From Chitinophaga sedimenti (GTDB lineage: Bacteria > Bacteroidota > Bacteroidia > Chitinophagales > Chitinophagaceae), in the NCBI RefSeq assembly GCF_023156195.1, contig NZ_JAKUKA010000001.1, forward strand, positions 4,774,001 to 4,838,000: a stretch of DNA of 64,000 bases, in the 5' to 3' direction. Both the position numbers and the translations under genes were made by a program. The notes beneath the pieces are model-generated. The model made no database searches. It saw only the letters and a program-made list of their open reading frames with translations, and was not told the origin of the DNA. Shown piece by piece: positions 45,373 through 56,901 of the stretch (the first letter of the stretch is position 1; the number at the start of each line of letters is the position of its first letter).

Positions 45373-46352
45373 TTTGTCTTTTTGTATTCAAGATACTTCG
45401 CAGATATTTCCCGGATCGTCTGGTCCAACGGTTTAAAGGTATAACCGGGCAGCATCTTCGTAATTTTGTCGCTATTGTAAAACACCTTCAGCTGCGCCGT
45501 CCGCGCCGTTTCCCTGGTAATCAGCGCAGGTTTCCCGGTAATAAAACTCTTCAGTTTTTCCACGCGCCATACCAGCGCAGCCATCCGTGGCTTGGCGGCA
45601 ATATGCGGCGGCTTTTTATGCAGCCCTTCCGCCATCTTAGTAAACAGGTCGCGGTAGCTCCAGTTGGCAGCAGACAGTACAAAGCGGTGTTTCGTTATAT
45701 CGCTCTCCATCAGCATCACCATGGCTTTCACCACATCTTCCACATCCACAAATCCGTTGATGCCCTGCGTATAAAACGGAAATTCTTTCCAGGCATTTTT
45801 CAGCAGCGCGCCGGAGCCATCGCCCCAATAACCGCTGCCCAGGATGATGGAGGGGTTTACCATCACCGCGTTTAGTCCTTCTGCAATACCACGCCAAACT
45901 TCCATTTCAGACAGGTGCTTGCTTAATGCGTAAGCCGAATTGTTTTTGCTTTCTTCCCAACTGTTTTCTTCGCTGATCTCTTTCATTTCCTTCGCTCTCC
46001 CCAAAGAGGCTACGGAACTTACATGCACCAGTTTTTGTATGTTGAAGTCGATGCAAAGGTTCACGATGTTGCTCGTTCCTTCAATATTGATCTTCAGCAT
46101 TTCGTATTTGTGGATGGGATTGAAGGAAACCACCGCCGCGCAATGGTACACATGCGTTACGTCCTCCATCGCTTCTTCCAGTGCAGTCACGTCGAGCACG
46201 TCGCCTTTTACCCACATTACTTTATCGCGCACATCCGCCAGCTGGTCGGGAATATGTTTACGGTACAGCGCTTTTACAGGCTTGCCCGCCTGTACCAACG
46301 TCCGTATTAAGTGACTCCCTAAAAAACCCGTACCACCGGTAACTAAGATCAT
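45369..46352 (-). CDS. NAD-dependent epimerase/dehydratase (extended SDR)
   Basis: 327 residues. N-terminal cofactor motif TGGTGFLGSHLIRTLVQAG, catalytic YALSKHLSE (Y-x3-K), and middle segment HCAAVVSFNPIHKYEMLKIN with HVSSVASLG. Resembles dihydroflavonol-4-reductase-like and 3-beta-hydroxysteroid-like extended SDRs; the substrate is unknown. Last gene of the operon pheS, hbd-like, epimerase, with 13 bases to the gene before it. Intact. Confidence 0.86.
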   Translation of the reverse strand: MILVTGGTGFLGSHLIRTLVQAGKPVKALYRKHIPDQLADVRDKVMWVKGDVLDVTALEEAMEDVTHVYHCAAVVSFNPIHKYEMLKINIEGTSNIVNLCIDFNIQKLVHVSSVASLGRAKEMKEISEENSWEESKNNSAYALSKHLSEMEVWRGIAEGLNAVMVNPSIILGSGYWGDGSGALLKNAWKEFPFYTQGINGFVDVEDVVKAMVMLMESDITKHRFVLSAANWSYRDLFTKMAEGLHKKPPHIAAKPRMAALVWRVEKLKSFITGKPALITRETARTAQLKVFYNSDKITKMLPGYTFKPLDQTIREISAKYLEYKKTN

Positions 46353-46365
46353 GCGCTGAATATTG

Positions 46366-47229
46366 CTATTTGTTGTAATCGTAAAATCCTTTCCCGGTTT
46401 TGCGGCCCAGATGCCCCTGTTCCACTAAATCCTGCTGCATTTTCCCCGGTTCAAAACGCGGGGCTTTGTCAAAAGCGTTGTACATAGAAGTGCTTACGGC
46501 CAGGTTCACATCATTGCCGATCAGGTCCATCAATGCAAATGGCCCCATTTTAAAGCCGGCCGACTCCATTAATGTGTCAATGGTTTTGAACCCGGCTGCT
46601 TCGCTGGCTGCCAGCTGCATGGCCTCCAGGTAAAAATGACGCGCCACACGATTCACGATAAATCCCGGGGCATCGTTTACACGCACGGGTGTTTTACCTA
46701 ACTGCAATGCCAACTCGTACAGCAACTCGCTCACCCAGGGCGCGGTTTGCGCGCCACTCACTACTTCTACCAGCTTCATCACCGGGGCGGGGTTAAAGAA
46801 ATGGAATCCGGCCACACGGACTGGATTCATCACCTCCCGCGCAATGGCATCAATAGAAAGAGAAGAAGTATTGCTCGCAAACACGGCTTCGCTGTGGTTC
46901 ACTTCCGCCAGCTGGTTAAACAACGCCACTTTCGCAGCCGGTTTTTCCACGATGGCTTCTATGATCACGTCGGCCAGGCAGTCCTGCGGATCAGAGGCGT
47001 AGCGGATGCGGCCTTGTGCAGACAATGCATCATCTGCCGAAATGCGGCCTTTCTCTACCTGCTGCAACAAACTTTGCGCAATCTGTTCGCGGGCTTTGTC
47101 GAGCATAGGCTCGTGCACATCCAGCAGGATAGTATAGTAGCCATGTGATGCCGTTACCTGCGCGATACCGGCGCCCATGGTACCGGCGCCGCAAACGGCA
47201 ATGCTATTGATTTCGTGGACCGTAAACAT
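46366..47229 (-). CDS. 3-hydroxyacyl-CoA dehydrogenase (3-hydroxybutyryl-CoA type)
   Basis: 287 residues, the size of single-function 3-hydroxybutyryl-CoA dehydrogenases (PaaH/Hbd). Cofactor motif VCGAGTMGAGIAQVTASHGY, catalytic His and Glu region in VAGFHFFNPAPVMKLVEVV, signature KTPVRVNDAPGFIVNRV and C-terminal GRKTGKGFYDYN. It reduces acetoacetyl-CoA or oxidises 3-hydroxyacyl-CoA in short-chain fatty acid or phenylacetate metabolism. It lies 9 bases after pheS. No thiolase or hydratase genes are adjacent. Intact. Confidence 0.92.
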   Translation of the reverse strand: MFTVHEINSIAVCGAGTMGAGIAQVTASHGYYTILLDVHEPMLDKAREQIAQSLLQQVEKGRISADDALSAQGRIRYASDPQDCLADVIIEAIVEKPAAKVALFNQLAEVNHSEAVFASNTSSLSIDAIAREVMNPVRVAGFHFFNPAPVMKLVEVVSGAQTAPWVSELLYELALQLGKTPVRVNDAPGFIVNRVARHFYLEAMQLAASEAAGFKTIDTLMESAGFKMGPFALMDLIGNDVNLAVSTSMYNAFDKAPRFEPGKMQQDLVEQGHLGRKTGKGFYDYNK

Positions 47230-47238
47230 GTTGCTCGT

Positions 47239-48269
47239 TTAAATCACATCCTCGAACTGCCGCAGGAAACGCACGTCGTTCTCAGAGAAGAGGCGGAGAT
47301 CGTTCAGTTGATATTTCATCATGGTTAAACGCTCTATACCCATACCGAAAGCAAAGCCGGTATATTTTTCCGGATCAATGCCGGAATTGCGCAACAGGTT
47401 CGGATGCACCATGCCGCAACCCAGGATCTCTACCCAGCCGGTATGCTTACACACATTACAGCCGGGACCACCGCAAATAAAGCAGGTCACGTCCATTTCG
47501 GCGCTGGGCTCGGTGAACGGGAAGTAGGAGGGACGGAACCGTACCTGCGCATCCTTGCTGAAAAATTCCTGTACAAAGTGATACAGTGTTTGTTTCAGGT
47601 CGGCGAACGATACGTTTTCGGCAATGTATAGACCTTCTACCTGGTGGAAGAAGCAGTGAGCGCGTGCGCTAATGGTTTCGTTACGGTATACGCGGCCCGG
47701 ACAAATAATCCGGATCGGCAGTTCACCCTTTTCCATGGCCCTTACCTGTACGGAAGATGTGTGCGTACGCAGCATCCAGGCAGGGTCCTGGTTAATGTAA
47801 AAAGTATCCTGCATATCGCGGGCAGGGTGATTTTCCGGGAGATTGAGGGCGGTAAAGTTGTGCCAGTCGTCCTCTATTTCGGGTCCCTCGGCAATGCTGA
47901 AGCCAAGGCGCTCGAATATGCTTACAATCTTATTTCGTACGATGGTAATCGGGTGGCGGGTACCCAGCAGCTGCGGTTCGGCAGGCAGGCTCAGGTCCAG
48001 GCCGGCATCAGCAGCGGAAGCAGCACTGTCCTTGAGCGCGGCAAATTCCTCATATTTGGCTTCTGCAGCCTGTTTAAAAGCGTTCAGCACCAGGCCGAAT
48101 TCCTTTTTCTGTTCGTTGGGCACGGCCTTCATCTCGCCGAAGGTGGCCTTTACAATGCCTTTGGTGCCCGGAAGCGGATACGGTATTGTTCCAGTTCCTC
48201 GGCATTGGCGGGTTTGAACGCCGCAATTTCCTGCTTGTAAGCTTCTATTTGCTGTACTAACTGCTCCAT
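47239..48269 (-). CDS. pheS: Phenylalanine-tRNA ligase alpha subunit, one frameshift
   Basis: About 343 residues; charges tRNA-Phe together with PheT. N-terminal coiled coil from MEQLVQQIEAYKQEIAAFK, then the class II core: motif 2 in RTHTSSVQVRAME and HCFFHQVEGLYI, SYFPFTEPSAEMDV, and motif 3 GFAFGMGIERLTMMKY. The break is near 48176 (one base missing: YRIRFLGTKGIVKATFGE). PheT is not adjacent. A TATCTTTG box (48277-48284) is very close to the start, which would leave almost no leader. First gene of a three-gene operon with hbd and the epimerase. Confidence 0.95.
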
Positions 48270-48407
48270 AAGGCAACAAAGATAATTGAATTGAAGATAT
48301 TTAGCATTTAATGGCTAAACCATCCGCCCGTACGGGATTTATGGTTAAAAAATCGTACCTTCTGGTTAGTGAAACGAGAATCGCCGTAAAATTCCGCCGT
48401 AGCCTGA

Positions 48408-48415
48408 TACCTTTG
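48408..48415 (+). promoter_or_regulatory. -7 promoter element of the GAF-LytS kinase gene
   Basis: Perfect TACCTTTG (48408-48415), no clear TTG at -33; predicted start about 19 bases before the ATG at 48440. Confidence 0.45.
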
Positions 48416-48439
48416 CTATCTTAAAACCGGAATACGCGT

Positions 48440-49714
48440 ATGCCGTCCCTTCCATACATCCTTTTTACCGGCCTGCTGCTTGCCGCGGCAGTATGGTTCG
48501 TTCTTTTGTTTTTCCGCTACCGCCGAAAATATCGTGCGGAAGCAATGCTGAACTACTTCGCCACCTCATTATATGGCAAAAACACTATTGAAGATATTAT
48601 GTGGGACGTAGCCAAAAACTGCATCTCCCAACTCAATTTCGAAGACTGTGTTATTTACCTGCTCGACGAAAAGCGGCAGCGCCTTGTGCAAACCGCCGCC
48701 TATGGCCCCAAAAATCCGGTGCGCTTCGAAATACGCGACCCGATAGAAATACCGGTAGGGCGCGGCATCGTAGGCGCAGTAGCCGCTACAGGCCACGCCG
48801 AAATTATTGGCGACACCAGCCGCGATACGCGTTATATACTCGACGATGAACAACGCTTTTCCGAAATTGCCGTACCAATTTTTTATGAAGGCAGGGTGTA
48901 TGGCATCATCGACTCCGAGCATTCGCACAAGTATTTTTATACGCAGGAACATCTTTCTTTGTTGGAAAACATAGCCGCTATCTGCGCCGTAAAAATTGGT
49001 AAAACGATAGCGGAAGAAATAGCGCAGCAGCGTGAAAAGGAAGTGCAACTGCTGCACAAACAGTTATCGGAACTGCGGCTTGTGTCGCTGAAATCGCAAA
49101 TGAACCCTCATTTTTTGTTCAACTGTTTAAATGGCATTTATAATTGTATTCTCACTAACCAGGTAGATAAAGCCGCCTCCTATTTGAGCAACTTTGCCAA
49201 ACTGTTACGCATGGTGCTCACACATGCCGAGAAAAATTTTATTCCGCTGCACGAAGAAATCACACTGTTGCAACACTATTTAAATATAGAGGCACTGCGG
49301 GTAGACAAAGCATTTAAATACAACATACAGGTAGATGAACAGATAGATGCAGATTCGCATTTTGTACCTGGCATGTTGATACAACCATTCCTCGAAAACG
49401 CTATCTGGCATGGCCTTATGCCGAAAGACCACGATCGCGAACTGCATATTAATTGGTTAAAGCCCGGCGAGCAAATGTTGTTGTGCGAAGTGATTGACAA
49501 TGGCATAGGCCGTGCAAAATCGGCGCAACTCCGCACCGGCGGCTTGAAGCAGGGCGCTTATCAATCGCGCGGCATGCAGTTGTGCCTGGAACGCGTGGAG
49601 TTATACAAAGCATTGTTCAACACACAATTCAGGATCGATGTGTATGACCTGTTTGATGAAGAGGGCGGCGCCGCGGGTACCAAAGTGAACATCTCATTCG
49701 AGATGCCGATCTAG
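48440..49714 (+). CDS. GAF-domain LytS-type sensor kinase
   Basis: 424 residues. One N-terminal membrane helix (LPYILFTGLLLAAAVWFVLL), a GAF domain (about 55-190; DCVIYLLDEKRQRLVQTAAY, IPVGRGIVGAVAATGH), a linker coil, a His_kinase domain with intact phosphoacceptor QMNPHFLFNCLNGIYNCIL, N-box QPFLENAIWHGLM and G-box DNGIGRAKS. This is the active counterpart of the degenerate LytS-like protein at 37343-38169. No LytTR partner is adjacent, so it may work with a distant regulator. Intact. Confidence 0.92.
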   Translation: MPSLPYILFTGLLLAAAVWFVLLFFRYRRKYRAEAMLNYFATSLYGKNTIEDIMWDVAKNCISQLNFEDCVIYLLDEKRQRLVQTAAYGPKNPVRFEIRDPIEIPVGRGIVGAVAATGHAEIIGDTSRDTRYILDDEQRFSEIAVPIFYEGRVYGIIDSEHSHKYFYTQEHLSLLENIAAICAVKIGKTIAEEIAQQREKEVQLLHKQLSELRLVSLKSQMNPHFLFNCLNGIYNCILTNQVDKAASYLSNFAKLLRMVLTHAEKNFIPLHEEITLLQHYLNIEALRVDKAFKYNIQVDEQIDADSHFVPGMLIQPFLENAIWHGLMPKDHDRELHINWLKPGEQMLLCEVIDNGIGRAKSAQLRTGGLKQGAYQSRGMQLCLERVELYKALFNTQFRIDVYDLFDEEGGAAGTKVNISFEMPI

Positions 49715-49775
49715 CGCTGCGGCTGAAGTGTGCGACGCAACGGGGGAAGCAAAGAATAGCTAAAGCTGATTACAT

Positions 49776-49815
49776 AAAAAAAAAAAAAGAAGGCCGGGAT
49801 AAGACTATCCCGGCC
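49776..49815 (-). terminator. Terminator of the efflux operon
   Basis: 10-bp perfect stem GGCCGGGATA / TATCCCGGCC, 4-base loop, then TTC and a long T-run in the minus direction. Confidence 0.92.
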
Positions 49816-49873
49816 ATTTAGTTAAACCTACAACTGTTACACTGTTTGTAACATTATTTTTATGCTGTTACAA

Positions 49874-52800
49874 CTAGTTCATCATTTGTGCTGATGCGTT
49901 TTCACGCTCATTCAGCTCTTCGCCATATGGCGCCACCATACGCTGGCGGATGAGGCGTTTCTTCGATATTTTACCCATACCGAATTTCGCCATGATTTTA
50001 TCCACGATCGCATATACTACCGGCACCACGATCAGGGTAAGGAACATCGACGAAATCAAACCACCGATGATTACCCAGGCCAGACCGTTCTTCGTTGCGG
50101 CCACACCACCTGTTGCCAACGCGATCGGCAACATACCAATCACCATCGCGATCGTAGTCATCAGAATCGGCCGCAAACGTGCGTGGTTAGCGTGGATGAG
50201 GGCGTTGTACGTACTTTGTCCCTGCTCTTTCATCTGGTTCGTGAAGTCCACGAGAATGATCGCGTTCTTTGCTACCAGACCAATCAACATGATCATACCT
50301 AAGATAGTGAAGATGTTGAGCGTGTTGTTCGTGAGCGCCAGCGCCAGCAATGCACCGATGATGGCCAGCGGGATAGAGAACAGTACCACGAATGGATAAA
50401 TATAGTTATCGTACAGCGCCACCATGATCAGGTACACCAATACGATGGAGATCAGCAACGCCGCGCCCAGCGTGCCGAACGAGTCGCCCTGGTTTTCGGC
50501 GTCGCCACCGAACAGGTAAGATACGCCAACAGGTTTGTGCATTTGGGCCAGCTTTTCACCGAATTCCGCTGCTACGGTACCGGTCGGACGACCCACTACC
50601 TGCGACTGCACATTCACCGATGTACTCTTATCGCGGCGCTCGAGGCGGCTCGGACCCGAAGACTCCGTGATGGTGGCAAACTGAGACAGTTTCACCAGTT
50701 CGCCCTTGCTATTCACAAAGCTGATATTGCTTACATCGTTAATATCCTTACGGTTAAAATCGTCAAAGCGAATGTTGATATCGTATTCATATTCTCCCTG
50801 GCGGAATTTCACTTTGCTATCATCGGCAGTACCACTGAAAGCAGTTTGCATCGTACCACCCACCTGGTCCAGTGACAGGCCCAGCGCGCTCATTTTGTCG
50901 CGGTCCACCTGCACGTTGATTTCCGGGTTACCTTCCTCTACAGAAAGCTTCACCTCACTGCTACCTTCGATGGTACGCAACACGGCCATGGCCTGTTTTG
51001 CGAAAGCCATCGCAGTATCGAGGCTGGGCCCCATTACCACGAGGTCGATCGGCGCGTTCTGTGCAGTACCCATGATACTTACGGGCGTGGTTTTTACTTT
51101 TACGCCAGGCAACTGTTTGTTCAGTTCGCCCTTCAGTTTTGCGGCATAGATATCGGCAGCATCGGCACGCTCTTTCGCCGGCACCAGCATTACCGTAATC
51201 TCTGATTTATAAGCAGTGGACTGCGACGCACCAAAACCATCTTCTGAAGTCTGACCAACGGTGGTGATCAATGCGGTGATTTCTTTTTTCGAATGCAGCA
51301 GTTGCTCCACCTTACGCGTAGTGAGGTTCGTTTGCTCCAGCGATGCATCTTTCGGCATTTCGAGCATCACGATGAACTGGCCACGGTCGCCCTGCGGGAT
51401 AAACTCACCACCGATGTAACCTTTTACCAGCAACATGAACGATGCAACGAGCAGTGCAACAGACAAACCAACGGTTGCCAGTTTATGCTTCAGCGCCCAT
51501 TTCAGGATGCGTCATCCAGTTGGTAAATTTCTCCAGCTGACGCTCGAACCACAGGATGAATTTTTCGAAAATATTTTTACCCGTCATGTGCTCCAGTTTA
51601 CCCCAGCGGCTGGAGAGCAGCGGCACGATCATAAACGAAGCAAGCAACGATAACATGGTTGATATCATCACCACCACGCAGAACTCGCGCAGGATCATAG
51701 ATACCAAGCCATTCGTAAGCGAAATCGGCAGGAACACCACTACGATTACAAGCGTGATGGACGTAACGGTAAAACCGATTTCTTTCACACCATCATATGC
51801 CGCGCGTACTTTGTTCTTGCCCATCTCCATGTGACGGTAAATGTTTTCCAGTACTACGATCGCATCATCCACGAGGATACCTACCACGAGAGATAAACCG
51901 AGCAGGGACATCAGGTTGAGCGAGAAGCCCATAAACTTCATCCCGATAAAGGTCGCGATGAGGGAAGCGGGGATCGAGATCATTACGAAGATCGCGTTAC
52001 GTAAGCTGTGCAGGAACAACAGCATTACAGCCGCCACGAGGAAGATCGCAATAACCAGGTCATGAATTACAGAGTCGGCAGATTCCAGTGTAAAGTCCGA
52101 AGAGTCGTTCGCTATTTTGATGCTTACACCATTAACAGCGTAATCCTGTTCAATTTTCGCGATTGCCTTTTTCGTTTCCTCACTCACGACTACAGCGTTT
52201 GCATCTGTTTGCTTCTGGATCTTCAGGGCGATCGCATTTACGCCATCGAGGCGCGCAATACGTTCTGCATCTTTCTGCGCATCCTGCACATCCGCCACAT
52301 CGCCGAGGCGGATTTGCGAACCGTCTGCGGTAGTGGTAATTACCAGGTCCCGCAGTTGGTCCACGTTTTTGTACTTACCGGCAAGCCTTACCAGTATTTG
52401 CTGGTCGGTCGTTTTTACCTTACCGGTAGGGAAGTCGAGGTTAGCATTGGTAATGATATTCCTCACTTGCAGAATAGAAAGTTTGTACGCCTCAAGCTTA
52501 GCCGGATCAATGCTGATCTGGATCTCGCGTTCCTGGCCACCGATGATGCTTACCTGCGCCACGCCCGGCAGACGGGATAAGGTTGGCTGTACTTTTTTAT
52601 CGATCAGGTCATAGAAAGCCTTGTCGTCCATTTTAGCGGTGGCTGACAGGGTGATGATCGGCAAGTCGTCGAGCGAAAACTTGTTCAGCGAAGGCGTTTT
52701 CGCATCGCCGGGCAGATCGGAAATGATGGAGTTGATTTTACGTTGCGCATCCTGCAGACCAAGATCCGCGTTCGCATCGTTGTTCAGCTCTACGGTTACG

Positions 52801-53069
52801 CTGGAAAGACCTTCGGAAGACTTAGAAATGATTTTCTTCACCTTTTCCATGGAGGCTACCGCGTCCTCAATTTTTTTAGTCACCGTGCTTTCCACCTCGG
52901 AAGGGGAGGCACCGGGATACACAGTGGTGATAGACACTACCGGCGACGAAAACTTGGGCAGCAGCTCATAGTTCAGCGACTTGTAACTGATAATCCCCAT
53001 CAGCGTAAGGATGGTGAACAGCACCACTACGACGGTAGGTCTTTTTATGGATACTTCAGTAATTTTCAT
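49874..53069 (-). CDS. RND efflux pump inner-membrane transporter, one frameshift
   Basis: About 1,065 residues with twelve membrane helices and two large periplasmic loops. Proton-relay residues are visible: the Asp pair in VVGILVDDAIVVLENIYRH and the Lys in GLVAKNAIILVDF. The HAE1-like sequence suggests export of hydrophobic compounds or drugs, though the substrate is not predictable. The frame breaks near 51510 (one base missing between MT and ILKWALKHKLATVGLSV). Start at 53069 (MKITEVSIKRPTVVVVLFT). Preceded by a 133-base gap from the adaptor gene; last gene of a five-gene operon. Confidence 0.93.
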
Positions 53070-53202
53070 AATACTGTTTAGTTTGGCGGCCTGATCGGCC
53101 AATGATGTTGCATGCGTTCGTTCACTACGCGGAGAGTATCCGCCTCGCGCTTTGAGCGCCAACCACCAGCCAACCGGCCAAAAAATTTATCGGGTTCCTC
53201 TG

Positions 53203-54263
53203 TTACTTCTGCACGGTTACTTTTGAGCCGTCTGCCAGGTTAATCTGGCCGCTGGTAATTACTATGTCGCCTTCGCTAAGGCCTTCGCGAACTTCTACAC
53301 GGTCGCCAAAAATGCGGCCTGCCACCACCTTACGCAATTTGGCTATTTCGCCTTCCATTACGTATACGTTGTTGCTATTTACACCACCGACAAACGCGGT
53401 ACGTGCTACCAGGATTGCCGGGTCCATTTTAGGCATTTCGAACTGCGCGGTGCCGTACATGCCGGCTTTCAGTGCTTTGCCGCTAACATTCGCAATTTCC
53501 ATTTCTACCGGGTAGTTCAGCGTAGCGTCGCCTTTGGAAGCGATGAAAGTGATTTTACCGGTATAGTTTACTTCGGGATATACATTGCTGGTCACCTTTA
53601 CAGACTGACCTACTTTTAAGTTGATCACCTGCGCTTCCGGAACTGATACGGCGAGTTTCAGGCGGCTTACATCCACGATGTCGAACATTTTAGTGCCGGG
53701 CGTGAGATAAGAACCTAATTCAACATATTTCTTGTTGATGGTACCCTGGATCGGCGCTTTCACATAAGTGTCTTTTACCCTGCGGTTCGCGCTTTCCACT
53801 TTCGCGATAGCCAGTTCGTACTGCAGTTTCGCGTCGTCGTATTGCTTTTGCGTAACACCACCGTTTTTCAGTGCGGCTTCGTTACGTTCCATATCCACTT
53901 TCAATTGTTTCATGTTCACCTCGCTGGATTTGAGGTCGGTGCTCAGCAGCTCATCGTCTACCCGGGCAAGCATGGCGCCCTGGCTAACAAAAGAACCTTC
54001 ATCTACCAGCAATTTTGTAATGCGGCCGGAAGTTTCGGACAGATAAGTAAGTTCGCGCACCGGGGCAAAGTTGCCGTTCGCTGTAAACTGCCTGTCGAAC
54101 TCAGTTTTAGCCGCTTTCTCCACCAGCACCGGAACGGCGCCGCTGTTGCTTGTTTTTACGATTTCCGTTTTTTCAACGTTCTCTTTTTGTTGGCGCTCAG
54201 CTTCCACATGATCAACGCGAGCGCACCTATAGTGATAAGGCCGTAAATAATTACTTTCTTCAT
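53203..54263 (-). CDS. RND efflux periplasmic adaptor subunit, N-terminal frameshift
   Basis: About 353 residues. It links the inner-membrane pump to TolC. Start MKKVIIYGLITIGALALIMW (54263) provides an N-terminal anchor; then the lipoyl/barrel-sandwich halves (GRITKLLVDEGSFVSQG and KDTYVKAPIQGTINKKYVEL) flank a coiled-coil hairpin (about 95-150), followed by beta-barrel and membrane-proximal domains. The break is near 54185 (A5 should be A6: KLSANKKENVEKTEIV). Ten bases downstream of tolC. Family certain, ligand unknown. Confidence 0.92.
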
Positions 54264-54272
54264 GACTTCAGA

Positions 54273-55630
54273 TTAGTTTAAAAGTGTTTTAAGGTTACCA
54301 TTGGATTTGATCAGCTCGAGTTCGGCGAGTTTGTATTCCAACAAGGCCTGGTTGTAACTGTTCTGCGCTTCGGTAAGGGAAGTTTCCGCGTTCAGCAGGT
54401 CGGTAAGATTAGCCAGTCCCAGGTTATAGTTGCTCTGGGTAGTATTGTACACCTCATCGGCGAGTTGAACGTTTTCTTTTTGCGTTTGAATGGTGCTCAG
54501 GTTGTTGGCCATGCTCAGTTTCGCGTTTTCGTAAGCGGAGCCGAGCTGCAGTTTGGTATCTTCCTGCATGCGGCCGATCTGGCGCAGCGTTACGTTCGCC
54601 TGGTTCACTTTGGAGCGGCGGGCGTAACCGTCAAAAATCGGGATGCGCAACTTCAGGGAAATAGCAGCCATGTCGTACCAGAAAGCCGTGGTGCTGCTGC
54701 CACCTTTGTATACGTCGAACTTATCACTCATCCCGTTGTAAGAGTAGTTCGCGCTCAGTGAAAGCGAGGGATAATACTCGGCCTGGTAAGCCTTTTTCTG
54801 GAACTGCTGTAGTTCCTCCTGCTTTTTCAGCAGTTTATATTCTATGCGGTTGTCCACACTGAAATTGCCGTAGTCAATTTGTCCCGCCGCTTTTTTCTCC
54901 AGCTCCGACAGTTCGACCGGAGGCAGCTCCAGCTTGGTTTCCAACGGCATACCCAGGTAGCTTTTCAGCGTATTGGTTTGTGTACGCAGTTGGTTTTCCA
55001 GTTGAATTTTTTGCGTTTTATAATTTACCAGGTTTACCTTAATGCGGTCCAGGTCGATGCGTTTAGCCAACCCGTTCTCGAATTGTGTTTGCGTGGTGGC
55101 CACCAGCTTAGTCAGTTTATCGATGTTGCTCTGCAGCACCGTTAACTTTTCCTGGTTTACGAGCAGATTATAATACATCTGCGATACCGGTAAATCACGT
55201 TTTCTTCGGACTGGGCAGTTTGCATGGCGTAGTATTGTTCGCCAGCTTTGGCCGCTTTAAGTCCTGTAAAAACGGACTGGTTGTAAATCTGCTGACTAAG
55301 GTCCGCGCCGATGCCGGTGTTCCAGGTGGTACCGGATTGCACGGTTACCAGTTCACCGGGACGACCAAGCGCGTCGCCGGGCAGTACAAATACAGGCTTG
55401 ATGGCGTTGTCTGTCAGGCTACCGTTGGCGTTAATCTGCGGCAGGGCCTGTGCGCGGACTTCCGATGTTTTAAGTCGTCCGAGTTCCTCTTCCATCTTGG
55501 TTTGCGCAAGTTTGTGGTTATTGTCCAGCGCAAACTTCAGCGTTTCCTTCAGTGATAGTTTTGTTTGTGCGTTCACGTTGTACACACCTATGCCCAGTAG
55601 CAGGGCAAGCGATAGTTTCAACCTTTTCAT
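54273..55630 (-). CDS. TolC-family outer-membrane efflux protein, one frameshift
   Basis: About 453 residues; signal peptide MKRLKLSLALLLGIGVYNVN with AQ. Two structural repeats of long coiled coils typical of TolC (LSLKETLKFALDNNHKL; VYNTTQSNYNLGLANLTDLL). It forms the outer-membrane channel of the tripartite pump. The break is near 55190 (one base missing: ENVIYQVSQMYYNLLVNQ type sequence). It follows the second TetR gene by 25 bases and precedes the adaptor. Confidence 0.92.
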
Positions 55631-55655
55631 GTGCTTTTTATTATGGCGTGTGTTT

Positions 55656-56267
55656 TATGCTTTTTCTGTGATTTCCAGGTATTTATTCAGTAGCTGATGT
55701 CCTTTTAGCGTGGCTACGCCGTATACAAAATGTACCGCGGTTTGCTGCATTACATCGTGCAAATCGTACTGGTCGGCCGGGAACTGCCTTGGGTTGTAGG
55801 CGCCTTCCAGCTGCAGCAGGCGCAGTCGTGCAACGATATCTATTTTGATCGTTGGTCGAAACAGGCCTTCAGTAATGCCTTGTTCCAGGTTGCTGCGAAT
55901 GCTGCTGACGATATATGTTGCTTTAAAATCTTCTACTATTTTCAGGCATCGGGATGATATTTTTCCAGTTCGAAAAGCAGGACCGGATTAACGGATTTGG
56001 CGATGGTTTCTCACCCGTACGCTGCGTAACAGCAGGTCGATGGCGTCTATGGCATCATTATGGCATTGTTGCAGCTGGTTCTGCTGCTCGTCCGTCATAA
56101 AACGGATCGCTTCTTCTACCATCGCGTCCTTGTCTTCAAAATGTTCGTATACAGTTTTTTTCGAAATGCCGCACTCCCCTGGCGATGTCCATCATGGTCA
56201 CGTTCTTGATCCCATACATCCTCATGAGCCGCAGCGTCGTATCCAGTATCCTGTCGTGCATGTTCAT
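55656..56267 (-). CDS. Second TetR-family regulator, three frameshifts
   Basis: Not visible as a single open frame. Read from ATG at 56267 (or 56261) after three one-base corrections it gives MNMHDRILDTTLRLMRMYGI, then DIARECGISKKTVYEHFEDK, ETIAKSVNPVLLFELEKYHP and WKIVEDFKATYIVSSIRSNL, ending LNKYLEITEKA at 55656. Breaks: G4 should be G3 near 56178, one base missing near 56013, and G missing near 55948. The helix-turn-helix MMDIARECGISKKTVYEHF is canonical TetR/AcrR. It sits between the first TetR gene and tolC. Two TetR genes in one pump operon is unusual. Confidence 0.75.
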
Positions 56268-56281
56268 CTTCTAAACCGGCT

Positions 56282-56893
56282 TTACCTCTTCGATATACCT
56301 TTGATAAAAATTTGTGCGAGTTGTTTTTGCTTTTCGATGATGATCTCGAACTCGTCCTGCGTAGGTTCCCCGAGATGGGGGATGCCCTGTAAGGCAGAAA
56401 AACGAAGCCCGATCATTACCTGGTTATAAAGTTCAGCCACCTGCACCGTGTTCATTTCCTCAAATTCTCCATCCTTTACGCCTTTCTCCAACATCTTTTC
56501 AATCAGTGCCGCTTCTTTTACTTTTACTTCGTTCATCTTCTGCTCGAAATGTGCAGGTGGACTGTTCTTTAACAACTTGAATAATTCCAGGCGACAAAAC
56601 TTCTTCACGAAGTTTTGCCTTATGTCGATTAAATCTCTTAATGCTACCGAAGCCGAGGTCATATTAGCCACAGCCTCTTCCAGCCCTTTGAAATACAACT
56701 CGCCCACTTTATCGAGAACGGCGGCATGCAAGCCGTTCTTATCGGGGAAGTAGTAATACAGCGAGGCCTTAGAGCAACGGATGTCGTCGGCGATCTCATT
56801 CATCGTGGTTTTACCCGCGCCAAACTGAGAAAACCGCTTTAGAGCAGCCTCCAGGATCTTGTCCCGCATCTCGTCTTTGTTCTCTGTATGCAT
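56282..56893 (-). CDS. First TetR-family regulator
   Basis: 203 residues, intact. Helix-turn-helix MNEIADDIRCSKASLYYYFP; the C-terminal half (NFVKKFCRLELFKLLKNSPP, GLRFSALQGIPHL) resembles ligand-binding domains of AcrR-type repressors. It is the first gene of the operon ending in the RND pump; an operator-like palindrome overlaps its own promoter, so it is probably an autoregulated repressor of the whole operon. The ligand is unknown, likely a pump substrate. Confidence 0.9.
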   Translation of the reverse strand: MHTENKDEMRDKILEAALKRFSQFGAGKTTMNEIADDIRCSKASLYYYFPDKNGLHAAVLDKVGELYFKGLEEAVANMTSASVALRDLIDIRQNFVKKFCRLELFKLLKNSPPAHFEQKMNEVKVKEAALIEKMLEKGVKDGEFEEMNTVQVAELYNQVMIGLRFSALQGIPHLGEPTQDEFEIIIEKQKQLAQIFIKGISKR

Positions 56894-56901
56894 TAACCTT
56901 T